A stretch of DNA of 64,000 nt. It comes from Rhodanobacter sp. OK091 (GTDB lineage: Bacteria; Pseudomonadota; Gammaproteobacteria; Xanthomonadales; Rhodanobacteraceae). The stretch lies in NCBI RefSeq assembly GCF_900142825.1, contig NZ_FRCH01000001.1, positions 2,046,001 to 2,110,000 on the forward strand, read 5' to 3'. The notes under the pieces were generated by a model, which was given only the letters and a program-made list of their open reading frames with translations, ran no database searches and was not told the DNA's origin. The first letter of the stretch is position 1. Each line of letters begins with the position of its first letter. Shown one piece after another: positions 16,383 through 24,735 of this stretch. The translations under genes and the position numbers were made by a program.

Positions 16383-16450
16383 GGGCGGGCAGCACTCGGC
16401 TGGACGAGGCATTACACTAACCCTCTCCCGCGTACGGTAGCTATCCATCC

Positions 16451-17329
16451 ATGGCCCGCATCATCGCTGTCGCCAACCAGAAAGGCGGCGTCGGCAAGAC
16501 CACCACTGCCGTCAATCTCGCCGCTGCGCTGGCCGCCGCGAAGCGCAAGGTATTGCTGGTCGACCTGGATCCGCAGGGCAACGCCACGATGGCCTCGGGC
16601 ATCAACAAGCGCGATGCCAAGCCGGGTGGCTGCGAAGTGCTGCTGGAGGAAGTGGAGATCGCCGCGGCGATCGTGCCGACCGACGCGCATTACGACTTGC
16701 TGCCGGGCAACGGCGACCTCACCGCCGCCGAGCTGAAGCTGATGGATGCGCTGGCGCGCGAGCACCGGCTGAAGGAATTGCTGGCGAAGATCTCTCCGGA
16801 CTATCACACCATCCTGATCGACTGCCCGCCCTCGCTGAACCTGCTCACCCTGAATGCGCTGACCGCCGCCGATGGCGTGCTGATCCCGGTGCAATGCGAG
16901 TACTTCGCGCTGGAAGGCCTGTCCAGCCTGCTCGACACGGTCAAGGCGGTGCGCCACCGGCTGAATCCGAAGCTGGAGATCGAGGGCTTGCTGCGCACCA
17001 TGTACGACGTGCGCAACAACCTCGGCAACGAGGTTTCCGCCCAGCTCACCCAGCATTTCGGCGACAAGGTGCTGCGCTCGATCATCCCGCGCAACGTGCG
17101 CCTGGCCGAAGCGCCCAGCCATGGCCAGCCGATCCATCTGTACGACCGCAGTTCGCGCGGCGCGATTGCCTACATCGGCCTGGCCGGCGAGATCATCCGG
17201 CGCGAGCGTGTGCAGACACGCACCGATCACGTGGATCCGGTCGAAGACATTGACCCGCCGGCGGCAGCTCCCGCGCACGGCGACAGCGGCCCGACGCTCA
17301 AGGCGCCGGCCGCCAATCACCAGGAATAA
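16451..17329 (+). CDS. parA: Chromosome partitioning ATPase ParA (Soj)
   Basis: A 292-residue ParA ATPase. The deviant Walker A motif KGGVGKTTT is at residues 11-19, preceded by AVANQ. VLLVDLDPQGNATMASG forms the A' motif and TILIDCPPSLNLLTLNAL is Walker B. PRNVRLAEAPSHGQPIHLYD is typical of chromosomal Soj proteins. It acts with ParB on the nucleoid to segregate the replication origin region. The tail after residue 255 (acidic and proline-rich) is longer than usual. The gene runs into parB with only a 2-bp gap. Confidence 0.97.
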   Translation: MARIIAVANQKGGVGKTTTAVNLAAALAAAKRKVLLVDLDPQGNATMASGINKRDAKPGGCEVLLEEVEIAAAIVPTDAHYDLLPGNGDLTAAELKLMDALAREHRLKELLAKISPDYHTILIDCPPSLNLLTLNALTAADGVLIPVQCEYFALEGLSSLLDTVKAVRHRLNPKLEIEGLLRTMYDVRNNLGNEVSAQLTQHFGDKVLRSIIPRNVRLAEAPSHGQPIHLYDRSSRGAIAYIGLAGEIIRRERVQTRTDHVDPVEDIDPPAAAPAHGDSGPTLKAPAANHQE

Positions 17330-17331
17330 GC

Positions 17332-18201
17332 ATGGCAGCTGCGAAAAAACGTGGATTGGGACGCGGGCTCGATGCTCTGCTTGGTGGCGACGGTGATGCT
17401 TCGCCGTCGGTGATCGCGCAGGAAGGCGAGCTGCGCATGCTGCCGATCCAGCAGATCCAGCCGGGCAAGTACCAGCCGCGCCGGCACTGGAACGATGAGG
17501 CGCTGGACGAGCTGGCCGCGTCGATCAAGGCGCAGGGCCTGATCCAGCCGGTGGTGGTGCGCGAGATCGGCAAGCACAGCTACGAGCTGATCGCCGGCGA
17601 GCGCCGCTGGCGCGCCGCGCAGCGCGCCCAACTGGCCGAGATGCCGGCGCTGGTGAAGAACGTGCCGGAAGCCGCGGTACCGGCGATGGCGCTGATCGAG
17701 AACATCCAGCGTCAGGACCTCACTCCGCTGGAAGAAGCCGATGCGCTGAAGCGCCTGATCGACGACTTCGACCTCACCCACCAGCAGGCCGCCGACGCGG
17801 TCGGCCGCTCGCGCGCCGCCGTGTCCAACCTGCTGCGTCTCACCGAACTGCCCGCTTCGATCAAGAAACTGCTCGACGAAGGCAAGCTGGAGATGGGCCA
17901 TGCCCGCTGCCTGCTGACCCTGCCCGAGCGCGACGCCGAGAGCCTGGCGCTGGAAGCGGCGCGCCACGGCTGGAGCGTGCGTGAACTGGAAGAAGCTGCG
18001 CGCCGTGCACAGCAGGCGCCGAAGGGCAAGGCGAAGCACGCGCCGTCGCGTGACGCCAATATCGCCGATCTGGAGCGCCAGCTCAGCGAACGTTTCGCCA
18101 CCCGGGTCGAACTGGCCCAGGGCCGCGGAGGTCGCGGCAAGTTGGTGATCCACTACCACAGCAATGACGAACTGGACGGGATTCTCGGCAAGATCCGGTA
18201 G
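17332..18201 (+). CDS. parB: Chromosome partitioning protein ParB (Spo0J)
   Basis: A 289-residue ParB CTPase/DNA-binding clamp. The start KKRGLGRGLDALLG is the ParA-contacting N-terminus. The CTP-binding boxes are PGKYQPRRHW (box I) and ELIAGERRWRAAQ (box II, with GERRWRA), followed by ALIENIQRQDLTPLEEA (box III). The helix-turn-helix is QQAADAVGRSRAAVSNLLRL, and the C-terminal dimerisation part ends in GILGKIR. The ribosome site AGGA lies inside the end of parA, so the two are translated together. I did not find a clear parS site within the window. Confidence 0.97.
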   Translation: MAAAKKRGLGRGLDALLGGDGDASPSVIAQEGELRMLPIQQIQPGKYQPRRHWNDEALDELAASIKAQGLIQPVVVREIGKHSYELIAGERRWRAAQRAQLAEMPALVKNVPEAAVPAMALIENIQRQDLTPLEEADALKRLIDDFDLTHQQAADAVGRSRAAVSNLLRLTELPASIKKLLDEGKLEMGHARCLLTLPERDAESLALEAARHGWSVRELEEAARRAQQAPKGKAKHAPSRDANIADLERQLSERFATRVELAQGRGGRGKLVIHYHSNDELDGILGKIR

Positions 18202-18205
18202 AAAT

Positions 18206-18284
18206 GAGTGGAGAGGCGTGAGAAACGAGAGAGAGCGGGCGCCGTGTCTGGTTGCCTTCTCTCGTTTCTCACTCCTCTCCACTC
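18206..18284. repeat. 27-bp near-perfect inverted repeat after parB
   Basis: Arms at 18206-18232 and 18258-18284 are complementary over 27 bases with one mismatch, around a 25-base loop. The left arm starts GAGTGGAGAGGCGTGAGA and the right arm ends CTCCTCTCCACTC. It begins 4 bases after the parB stop. There is no T-run, so it is not a classic terminator; the purine-rich arm looks like a dispersed element but could stabilise or end the parAB transcript. Confidence 0.8.
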
Positions 18285-18348
18285 ACTCCTCGCTCCACGA
18301 CACGCCACACGCTTCACGTTCACGTAATAAATAGTCAGGGCCTCCCCC

Positions 18349-19065
18349 ATGCCGCAACTCTCCGTCGTCGTTCCCGTCTTCAACGAGCGCGACAACATTC
18401 CGCCGCTGCTTGCCGAAATCGCCGCTGCGCTGCGCGGCAAGATCGATTACGAAGTCATCTACATCGATGACGATTCCAGCGACGACAGCCGCGCCGTGCT
18501 GGCCGCGCAGAAGCTCAGCCATCCGGAGTTGCGCGTGCTGCACCATGTCACCCGCAGCGGACAGAGCACCGCAGTGTGGAACGGCGTGCGCGAAGCCAAG
18601 TCGCCGTGGATCGCCACGCTAGACGGCGATGGCCAGAACGATCCAGCCGATATCCCGAAGCTGCTTGCCGCGCGTGCCACCGCAGCGCCCGAGACGCGGC
18701 TGTTCGCCGGCTGGCGCACCACTCGCCGCGACAGTTTCAACAAGCGGATTTCCTCGAAGATCGCCAACGCAGTGCGTTCGCGCATGCTGAGGGACGCCAC
18801 GCCCGACACCGGTTGCGGCCTGAAGCTGTTCGAGCGCGACGTGTTCCTTCGGCTGCCCTACTTCGACCACATGCACCGCTACCTGCCGGCGCTGGTCAAA
18901 CGCGCCGGCTTCCAGAGCCAGAGCGTTCCGGTAGGTCACCGCCCGCGCACGGCCGGCGTGTCCAAATACGGCATGCTGGACCGGCTATGGGTAGGGCTGG
19001 CCGATCTGCGCGGCGTGGCGTGGCTGATGCGCCGCGGCAAGGTGACCAGGGTCGAGGAACTCTGA
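18349..19065 (+). CDS. Family 2 glycosyltransferase (polyprenyl-phosphate glycosyltransferase-like)
   Basis: A 238-residue GT-A fold glycosyltransferase. LSVVVPVFNERDNIPPLLAEI is the GT2 nucleotide-binding start, YIDDDSSDDS carries the first Asp cluster and TLDGDGQNDPADI the DxD metal motif. The TGCGLKLFERDVF and YLPALVKRAGF segments match dolichyl/undecaprenyl-phosphate mannose or glucose synthases. No C-terminal transmembrane helices follow, so it is probably peripheral. It would transfer a sugar from a nucleotide donor to a lipid phosphate carrier. Donor and acceptor are not known, and neighbouring genes give no pathway. Confidence 0.88.
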   Translation: MPQLSVVVPVFNERDNIPPLLAEIAAALRGKIDYEVIYIDDDSSDDSRAVLAAQKLSHPELRVLHHVTRSGQSTAVWNGVREAKSPWIATLDGDGQNDPADIPKLLAARATAAPETRLFAGWRTTRRDSFNKRISSKIANAVRSRMLRDATPDTGCGLKLFERDVFLRLPYFDHMHRYLPALVKRAGFQSQSVPVGHRPRTAGVSKYGMLDRLWVGLADLRGVAWLMRRGKVTRVEEL

Positions 19066-19129
19066 TCCAGATCACGCCGGGCCGATGCGGTCGTCGTATG
19101 CTGGGGATCTGCCTTGCGTGACATCGCCC

Positions 19130-19498
19130 ATGAGCATTGCCGTCAAGCGTGTCTACGAGCCGGCCGCGAAAGCCGATGGCTATCGCGTGCTGATCGACCG
19201 GTTGTGGCCCCGCGGACTGAAGAAGGAGGCCGTGCCGCTGGATCTGTGGGCGAAGGAACTGGCGCCGTCCAAGAGCTTGCGCCAATGGTTCGGCCACGAT
19301 CCGGTGCGTTGGGACGGCTTCCGGCACCGCTACGCCAGCGAGCTGGATGACGCCGCCGAGCATTGGCGTCCACTGGCCGAGCGGGCGGCGCGACATCCGG
19401 TCACCTTGCTCTACGGTGCACGCGACGAGGAGCACAACAATGCCGTCGCGTTGAAGGCGTACCTGGAAAACTGGCTGCACATGCACGGCCCGCGCTGA
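19130..19498 (+). CDS. DUF488 family protein (YeaO-like)
   Basis: A 122-residue soluble protein of the DUF488 family. The family signature RVLIDRLWPRGLKKE is near the N-terminus, followed by DLWAKELAPS and RQWFGHDPVRW. A VTLLYGARDEEHNNAVAL segment resembles the end of E. coli YeaO. The biochemical function is unknown. The ATG at 19130 has no obvious ribosome site. The stop codon lies in the loop of an 8-bp hairpin at 19488-19508 shared with the convergent patatin gene. Confidence 0.85.
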   Translation: MSIAVKRVYEPAAKADGYRVLIDRLWPRGLKKEAVPLDLWAKELAPSKSLRQWFGHDPVRWDGFRHRYASELDDAAEHWRPLAERAARHPVTLLYGARDEEHNNAVALKAYLENWLHMHGPR

Positions 19499-19508
19499 GA
19501 GCGCGGGC
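19488..19508. terminator. Possible bidirectional terminator hairpin
   Basis: GCCCGCGC and GCGCGGGC form a perfect 8-bp stem with a 5-base loop between the convergent DUF488 and patatin genes. The DUF488 TGA starts in the loop. There is no T-run on either side, so efficiency is uncertain. Confidence 0.45.
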
Positions 19509-19510
19509 GA

Positions 19511-20458
19511 TCAGGACGGGCGCAGCGGCGTCGCGGCCTTCGACCAGCCGGCCAACGCTTCGCGGGCTTCCTCGCGACCGCGTTCGATCAGTTCGCGGGC
19601 GCGATAGAACTCGTAGGCAGTCGACATGTTGCGTGGCAGCTGGATCAGCAGATCCGGCTCGTAGGCTGCCAGCCGCATGCGCGAAAGGTTGGCCTGCATC
19701 AAATCCATGGACTGGTTGAGCAGCTCCAGCGCACCCGGTTCGCGCGGTTTGTTTTCGCTGTGCGGCAGTATCCGGCCGAAGAATTCGCCGACCTGGCGAC
19801 GAAAGCCGCCATCCTCGGCCTGGTCGGGCTCATCGGCCACGGCGGGCGCCGTCCGCGCCGGGCCGTCCATGCTGACGGCAAACAGATAATCGGCCGTATC
19901 GCGAATCAAAGGCGTCACCGGCAACGGGTTCAGCAGCGCGCCATCGACCAACCTGCGGCCGTCGAGACGGTGCGGCCGGAATACCGTGGGGATCGCGATC
20001 GAAGCGCGGATCGCGTCGAACAGCGAACCGCGGGTCAGCCATACCTCGCGGTCGCGATCGAGATCGGTGGCGACCGCGGTGAAGGCGAGGGGCAACTCTT
20101 CGATGCAGACATCACCGATCAGGTCGCGCAACGTGCCGATGATCCGCTCGCCCTTGATCAGGCCGCCGCCGGAAAACGTCCAGTCGAGCAGCCTGAACAC
20201 ATCGAGTTTGGCCAGTGTGCAGACCCAGTCGCGATACACGTCCAGCTTGCCCATGGCGTATACGCCACCGATCAGCGCACCCATCGAGGTGCCGGCGATA
20301 GCGGTGATCTCGAACCCCTGCGCCACGATTTCCTCGATCGCACCGATATGCGCCAGCCCTTTCGCGCCGCCGGCGCCGAGCGCCAGGGCTACGGTCGGCT
20401 TGCGCGCGCCGGCGGACGGCTCAGGCACGATCGGCGGGGCGGAATCGTGGACCTTCAT
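19511..20458 (-). CDS. Patatin-like phospholipase (RssA/NTE family)
   Basis: A 315-residue lipid acyl hydrolase. The oxyanion-hole motif is GAGGAKGLAH, the nucleophile elbow is GTSMG and the dyad aspartate is in DGALLNPLP. Such enzymes cleave phospholipids or lysophospholipids with a Ser-Asp dyad. There is no signal peptide, so it is cytoplasmic or peripheral in the inner membrane. A C-terminal extension of about 110 residues after the catalytic core ends in a charged helix (YRARELIERGREEAREAL). It is monocistronic. Confidence 0.92.
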   Translation of the reverse strand: MKVHDSAPPIVPEPSAGARKPTVALALGAGGAKGLAHIGAIEEIVAQGFEITAIAGTSMGALIGGVYAMGKLDVYRDWVCTLAKLDVFRLLDWTFSGGGLIKGERIIGTLRDLIGDVCIEELPLAFTAVATDLDRDREVWLTRGSLFDAIRASIAIPTVFRPHRLDGRRLVDGALLNPLPVTPLIRDTADYLFAVSMDGPARTAPAVADEPDQAEDGGFRRQVGEFFGRILPHSENKPREPGALELLNQSMDLMQANLSRMRLAAYEPDLLIQLPRNMSTAYEFYRARELIERGREEAREALAGWSKAATPLRPS

Positions 20459-20681
20459 GGCTGACCTTCAATCACGGATAGCATGCGTTGTCGTGATCAT
20501 GCTGCTCCTGCTTCGACATACCCTGGCGCAGAGGCTTGGATCAAGACGAGCCAAGTTTGCGCTGGCTGGTTAGGATGAAGCTAAGCCGCCGTAGCAACAA
20601 GTCCCTGGAATCATGCATGCCTTTCATTGACCGAACCCTGTTCCGATCGCGCTCCCGCCTCGCGTCGACGGGAGCCATCGC

Positions 20682-22454
20682 ATGAGCTGGCAGGCATGGG
20701 CGACGATGGCGGTGATCGTGGTGGCGATGGGCTTGTTCGCAAGCGAGAAGCTGCGTATCGACCTGGTGGCGCTGCTTGTGCTGGCGGCGCTGGTGATCCT
20801 GGGCATCGTCAGCCCGGTCGAGGCGCTGAGCGGATTCAGCAATGAAGCCACGGTGACGGTGGCGGCAATGTTCGCGCTGAGCCTGGGCATCGAACGCTCC
20901 GGCGCGCTGGAGCCTTTGACCCGGCTGCTGATGCGGATCAGGCGACCGTGGCTGCTGACCTTGGCGCTGATGCTGGTGATCGCCCCGCTGGGCGCCTTCA
21001 TCAAGAACATCGCGCTGGTCGCCACTTTCCTGCCGCTGGCCTTGCGCGTGTGTCAGCGCACACGCACCTCCCCGGCGCGCGTGCTGATGCCGATGGCCTA
21101 CGCTGCACAGATGGGCGGCGTGTGCACGCTGATCGGCACGTCCTCGAATCTGCTGGCGGACAGTCTCGCGCAACAGCACGGCATGGCTGCCTTCGGTGTC
21201 TTCGAATTCACCCGCATGGGCGTGGTGCTGGCAGTGGTCGGCATCGCCTATCTGATCTTGGTCGGTCGCTGGCTGCTGCCGAAGCAAGTGGCTGCCGAGA
21301 TACCCGAGCAGGAAGACATCGGCAAATACGTGACCGAACTCGAAGTGACCTCGCACTCATCGCTGCTCGGCGGCAGCATCGCCGATGCCAGGCTTGGCGA
21401 GCGGTTTGGCGTCTATCCGCTGGAGCTGCTGCGCGGAGAAAAGCGCATGTGGTCGCCCCGCAGCCAGCAGATCGCGGCCGGCGACGTGCTGCTGGTGCGT
21501 GGCGACTGGGAGAAGATCGAAGATTTCCGGCGCCGTGCCGGACTGCGCAATGCGCCGGACAGCCGCTATGCGCAGGATATCGATCATTTGCGCGTGATGG
21601 TCGAGCTGATGGTTGCTCCGGCCAGTCCGATGGAAGGTCGCCGGCTGGAAGAAACCGGGCTGCGCTGGCGCTACGACGCGGTGGCGCTGGCCATCCACCG
21701 CCGCGGCCAGCTGCTGCGCGACAAACTCAGCGACGTCAACCTCGCGGTGGGCGACGTGCTTCTGGTACTGGTGTCCGAGGATGCGATGTCCAGCCTGCGC
21801 AACGACGAGGCGTTCATCGTGCTGAGCGAGCGCGAGGAAGCCCATCGCACGCCGCACAAGGCCTGGTATGCCGTGGCGATCATGTCGGCCGTGGTGATCA
21901 GTTCCGCCCTGCACTGGCTGACGATCCCGATCGCGGCGATCTGCGGCGCCGCCACGATGGCATTGACCGGCTGTTTTGGACGTAAAGATGTCTACGAAGG
22001 CATCGACTGGAAGATCATCGTATTGCTCGGCGCGATCCTGCCGCTTGGTATCGCCATCGAGAACAGCGGGCTGTCGCGCACGCTGGTGCAGATGGGATTC
22101 GGCGTGGTCGGCGAACACGGCCCGCTGGCCGGGCTGCTGATGGTGTATCTGCTGACCGCGCTGCTCACCGAGCTGATGGGACACAATCCGACGGTGGTGC
22201 TGATGGTAGGTATCGCCGCCTCGGTCGCGCATGCGATGAACGTGGATCCGCGGCCGTTCGTGGTGGCCGTGGCGTTCGCCGCCGCCACCTCGTTCGCCAC
22301 GCCGGTGGGCTATCCCACCAACACGATGGTCTATTACGCCGGCGGTTACCGCTTCACCGATTTCATGAAGGTGGGCATCCCGCTGATCCTGATCTTCTGC
22401 GCGCTGTCGATGTGGCTGATTCCGCAGTTCTGGCCGTTCCATCCGCCTCAATAA
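20682..22454 (+). CDS. SLC13/DASS-family membrane transporter with two TrkA-C domains
   Basis: A 590-residue transporter. N-terminal membrane half (residues 1-205) contains FIKNIALVATFLPLALRV and GVCTLIGTSSNLL, the SNT-type substrate motif of DASS carriers. The cytoplasmic middle part (about 215-385) has two RCK-C/TrkA-C domains, each with a GDVLLV or GDVLLVL strand. The second membrane half has MGHNPTVVLMVGIA and TSFATPVGYPTNTMVYYAGGY, with the second substrate motif. Members take up sulfate, dicarboxylates or related anions with sodium. The RCK domains suggest nucleotide-regulated activity. GGAG precedes the ATG. Confidence 0.9.
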   Translation: MSWQAWATMAVIVVAMGLFASEKLRIDLVALLVLAALVILGIVSPVEALSGFSNEATVTVAAMFALSLGIERSGALEPLTRLLMRIRRPWLLTLALMLVIAPLGAFIKNIALVATFLPLALRVCQRTRTSPARVLMPMAYAAQMGGVCTLIGTSSNLLADSLAQQHGMAAFGVFEFTRMGVVLAVVGIAYLILVGRWLLPKQVAAEIPEQEDIGKYVTELEVTSHSSLLGGSIADARLGERFGVYPLELLRGEKRMWSPRSQQIAAGDVLLVRGDWEKIEDFRRRAGLRNAPDSRYAQDIDHLRVMVELMVAPASPMEGRRLEETGLRWRYDAVALAIHRRGQLLRDKLSDVNLAVGDVLLVLVSEDAMSSLRNDEAFIVLSEREEAHRTPHKAWYAVAIMSAVVISSALHWLTIPIAAICGAATMALTGCFGRKDVYEGIDWKIIVLLGAILPLGIAIENSGLSRTLVQMGFGVVGEHGPLAGLLMVYLLTALLTELMGHNPTVVLMVGIAASVAHAMNVDPRPFVVAVAFAAATSFATPVGYPTNTMVYYAGGYRFTDFMKVGIPLILIFCALSMWLIPQFWPFHPPQ

Positions 22455-22478
22455 GACAACGCGCTCTTCGCGTTTGCT

Positions 22479-22608
22479 CCCTCTCCCCCCGGGAGAGGGT
22501 TGGGGAGAGGGTTCACGGATCCAGCGCTGCTTATGCGAAGCAGGCTCAGATGAAATTTCTGCGCGAGCACTCGCCCCTCACCTCAATCCTCTCCCCAAAG
22601 GGGGAGAG
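22479..22608. repeat. Two pyrimidine/purine-rich hairpin units after the SLC13 gene
   Basis: Unit 1 is CCCTCTCCC-CCC-GGGAGAGGG (22479-22499), followed by a second copy of GGGGAGAGGG. Unit 2 is CTCTCCCC-AAAG-GGGGAGAG (22589-22608). They are separated by about 90 bases that include GGTT and CACCTCAATC segments. This CTCTCCCC/GGGGAGAG pattern is a dispersed, non-coding repeat in many proteobacterial genomes. Here it fills the gap between the convergent SLC13 and WYL genes and could act as a terminator. Confidence 0.75.
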
Positions 22609-22631
22609 AAGGCGAACGCGTCGTCCTGCTG

Positions 22632-23603
22632 TCAGGCGTAGCCTGACAGGGCCAGTTGCAGCAGGATTTTCATTTCCTCGCGCAGCGGCAGCGGCGCCAC
22701 CACTTCCGCATCCGGACCGTACTTGAGCACGTCCATCAGCAGTTCCTTCGAGTTGGAGTAGGGCACTTTCAGTTCGTAGCGGCCGTCAGTCAGCCACTCG
22801 CCCTTCTGCTGCGAGTGCCAGTGTTCGTCGGCAACCCAGCGCGCGGCGTGCGGCGAGAAGCGGATGGTCGCCCACGCTTTCGGCTTGCCCGCGAAGATGC
22901 CGTAGCTGGAGGCGAGCAGCTCGTTGAGATCGGTCTCGGCCACATCGGTGGCGACCGCGTCCAGCGACTGCGCCTCGACGATGCGATCGACCGCAAAACT
23001 GCGCAATGCCTCGCGGTCGTGATCCCATACGTCCAGATACCAGTTGTCGCGGTAATGGGTCAGCCGTTGCGGCGACACGGTGCGGCGGCTGTCGGCATTG
23101 GTAGTGCGTGCGCGATAGCGGAAGCGCAGCTGCCTGCGCTCCAGCACCGCGCCGGCAACGATGCGGAAAACCTGCTGGTCCAGCTTGCGCTCGCCCCACG
23201 GAATCACCCGGATGCGTTCGATAGGCAGCGCCTTGCCGCTGCCTTGATCGGACAGCAAGCCTTCGATGCGCGCCTTGAACGGTGCCAGCGCTCCGGCCAG
23301 CACGCCGGGACCGGAGCGGCTGATCAGTTCGTTCAACGCCAGCAATGCGGCCAGTTCGTCCGAAGTCAGCCACAACCCCGGCAGTTCGAACTTCTCGCCT
23401 TCGCCTACTTCGTAGCGGAACGCGGCCTGGTCGATACCTGCGCTTTCGATCGGCGCACCCAGCGCATCGCGCAGGAAGGCCACGTCGCGGTACAGCGTGG
23501 CGCGCGAACACTCCAGTTCGCTGAGCAGACGCGACAGCGGGATCGGGTAATGCGCCGACTTCAGCAGGCGATGCAGGGTCAGTATGCGTTCGTAGCGGTC
23601 CAT
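22632..23603 (-). CDS. WYL-domain transcriptional regulator (YafY type)
   Basis: A 323-residue regulator. The N-terminal HTH_11 domain is MDRYERILTLHRLLKSA followed by CSRATLYRDVAFLRDALG. The WYL domain lies at about 140-210 (RFRYRARTTNADSRRTVSPQ, RLTHYRDNWYLDVWD), with the WYL-type motif present as WYLDVWD. A C-terminal WCX-type extension ends in LLQLALSGYA. WYL proteins sense ligands, often nucleic acids or nucleotides, and many control defence or DNA-repair genes. The target is not apparent here, as no such genes adjoin it. Confidence 0.93.
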   Translation of the reverse strand: MDRYERILTLHRLLKSAHYPIPLSRLLSELECSRATLYRDVAFLRDALGAPIESAGIDQAAFRYEVGEGEKFELPGLWLTSDELAALLALNELISRSGPGVLAGALAPFKARIEGLLSDQGSGKALPIERIRVIPWGERKLDQQVFRIVAGAVLERRQLRFRYRARTTNADSRRTVSPQRLTHYRDNWYLDVWDHDREALRSFAVDRIVEAQSLDAVATDVAETDLNELLASSYGIFAGKPKAWATIRFSPHAARWVADEHWHSQQKGEWLTDGRYELKVPYSNSKELLMDVLKYGPDAEVVAPLPLREEMKILLQLALSGYA

Positions 23604-23736
23604 GGCACTTCATCGAGGCATGCGTGGGTGCAGCGTTGTAGCATGGGTGTGTGCTGCAGTACTCGCAAGCCCATCATCCATCCGGATAGCGGCACGATCT
23701 TCAATCCTGATTCCACCGCTTTCAACCGGTTGATCC

Positions 23737-24648
23737 ATGCAGCCTGTCCGCGAACTGCCGAATACGGTCAAGCCGGCTAATGGTCTGACCCATGGTCTGG
23801 ATAGGCACAGGACGTATTGGCGCGCCGAGTCGGTGGCGCCGTTATGGCGGATATTGGCGGCCAGCGGCTACGGCTTGTGGGCCTGGCTGGGGCTGGCCTT
23901 GATGCTTGGGCTGTACCCGGCCGGCCGCAACGGCAGCTTGTTGCCGCTTTGCGTGGGCACCGTGCTGGTAGGTATCGGTTTGCTGGTGGCCTGCCTGCCA
24001 TGGCGCGGGGCATCGGGTTGGTACGGCTGGCATCCGCGACGGGACAGCCGCCCGAACCGTGCGGCGATGCTGGCGCTGGTGACGTTCCTGCCGATGCTGG
24101 CCGTGGCCGGGCTGGTGCGCGGTGACAACATCTTCTGGGCGACCCGACTGGCCGGTGCGATGCTGGCGTTGTGCAGCGTGGCCAGCCTGGCCTATACCGG
24201 GTATCGCTTTCGCCGACAGTTGTCGCCGACCTTGCAACGCGCAGCGGCGGCATTGCCGCTCAGCCGGCTGGTCTTCGCCGGCTATGCCGGTGGATTGTGG
24301 CTCTGGCTCTGCACCCTGGCCCAAGGTGATCTGGTAGCTCCTCGAAGCCTGTATCCGTGGGTCTTGCTGCTGCTGACGCTGGCCTTGTTGCTGGGCCTGC
24401 TGGAGGGCCAGGGTTGGCATTCGTTGAGCAGGCTGGGAGCACAGGAGAGCGCGGCCGAGCAGGAGCTGCAGCCGGCGCGCTTTGTGGCGGCGCTGTTTAT
24501 CTACGTACTTCCATGTATCGCCTTGTTGCACGCCAGGCAAGATGGAGTGGATCTGATCGCGGCGGCGCTGGCCGTACCCAGCTGCCTGCTGGGTAAATGG
24601 CTGGAGCGCCATTTGTATGAATCTCTGCTGCGTGGCTCCACAGACTGA
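23737..24648 (+). CDS. Polytopic membrane protein of unknown function
   Basis: A 303-residue protein that I do not recognise. It has about eight hydrophobic helices, e.g. LWAWLGLALMLGLYPAG, LPLCVGTVLVGIGLLVACL, AMLALVTFLPMLAVAGL, LWLWLCTLA, WVLLLLTLALLLGLLEG and FVAALFIYVLPCIALL. The helices are joined by short basic loops (GWHPRRDSRPNRA, RFRRQLSPTLQRA). The first 35 residues are hydrophilic and presumably cytoplasmic. No catalytic motif is visible. It lies 133 bp downstream of, and divergent from, the WYL regulator gene, which makes it the nearest candidate target of that regulator. Confidence 0.75.
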   Translation: MQPVRELPNTVKPANGLTHGLDRHRTYWRAESVAPLWRILAASGYGLWAWLGLALMLGLYPAGRNGSLLPLCVGTVLVGIGLLVACLPWRGASGWYGWHPRRDSRPNRAAMLALVTFLPMLAVAGLVRGDNIFWATRLAGAMLALCSVASLAYTGYRFRRQLSPTLQRAAAALPLSRLVFAGYAGGLWLWLCTLAQGDLVAPRSLYPWVLLLLTLALLLGLLEGQGWHSLSRLGAQESAAEQELQPARFVAALFIYVLPCIALLHARQDGVDLIAAALAVPSCLLGKWLERHLYESLLRGSTD

Positions 24649-24735
24649 CGGCCTGACCGGCTTCGTTCATTGCGAGTTCAAGCCGTGCCGTTAAGGTAAC
24701 GGATCACTATTAATTAACAAACGGGCTGTTCACCC

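Noticed and set aside
15215-16420. A 401-codon plus-strand frame overlapping the ABC ATPase
   Set aside because: It is an out-of-frame shadow; the ATPase frame holds every Walker and signature motif.
16451-18349. A parS site expected near parAB
   Set aside because: I looked for a TGTTTCACGTGAAACA-like palindrome around parAB and elsewhere and saw none good enough to report.
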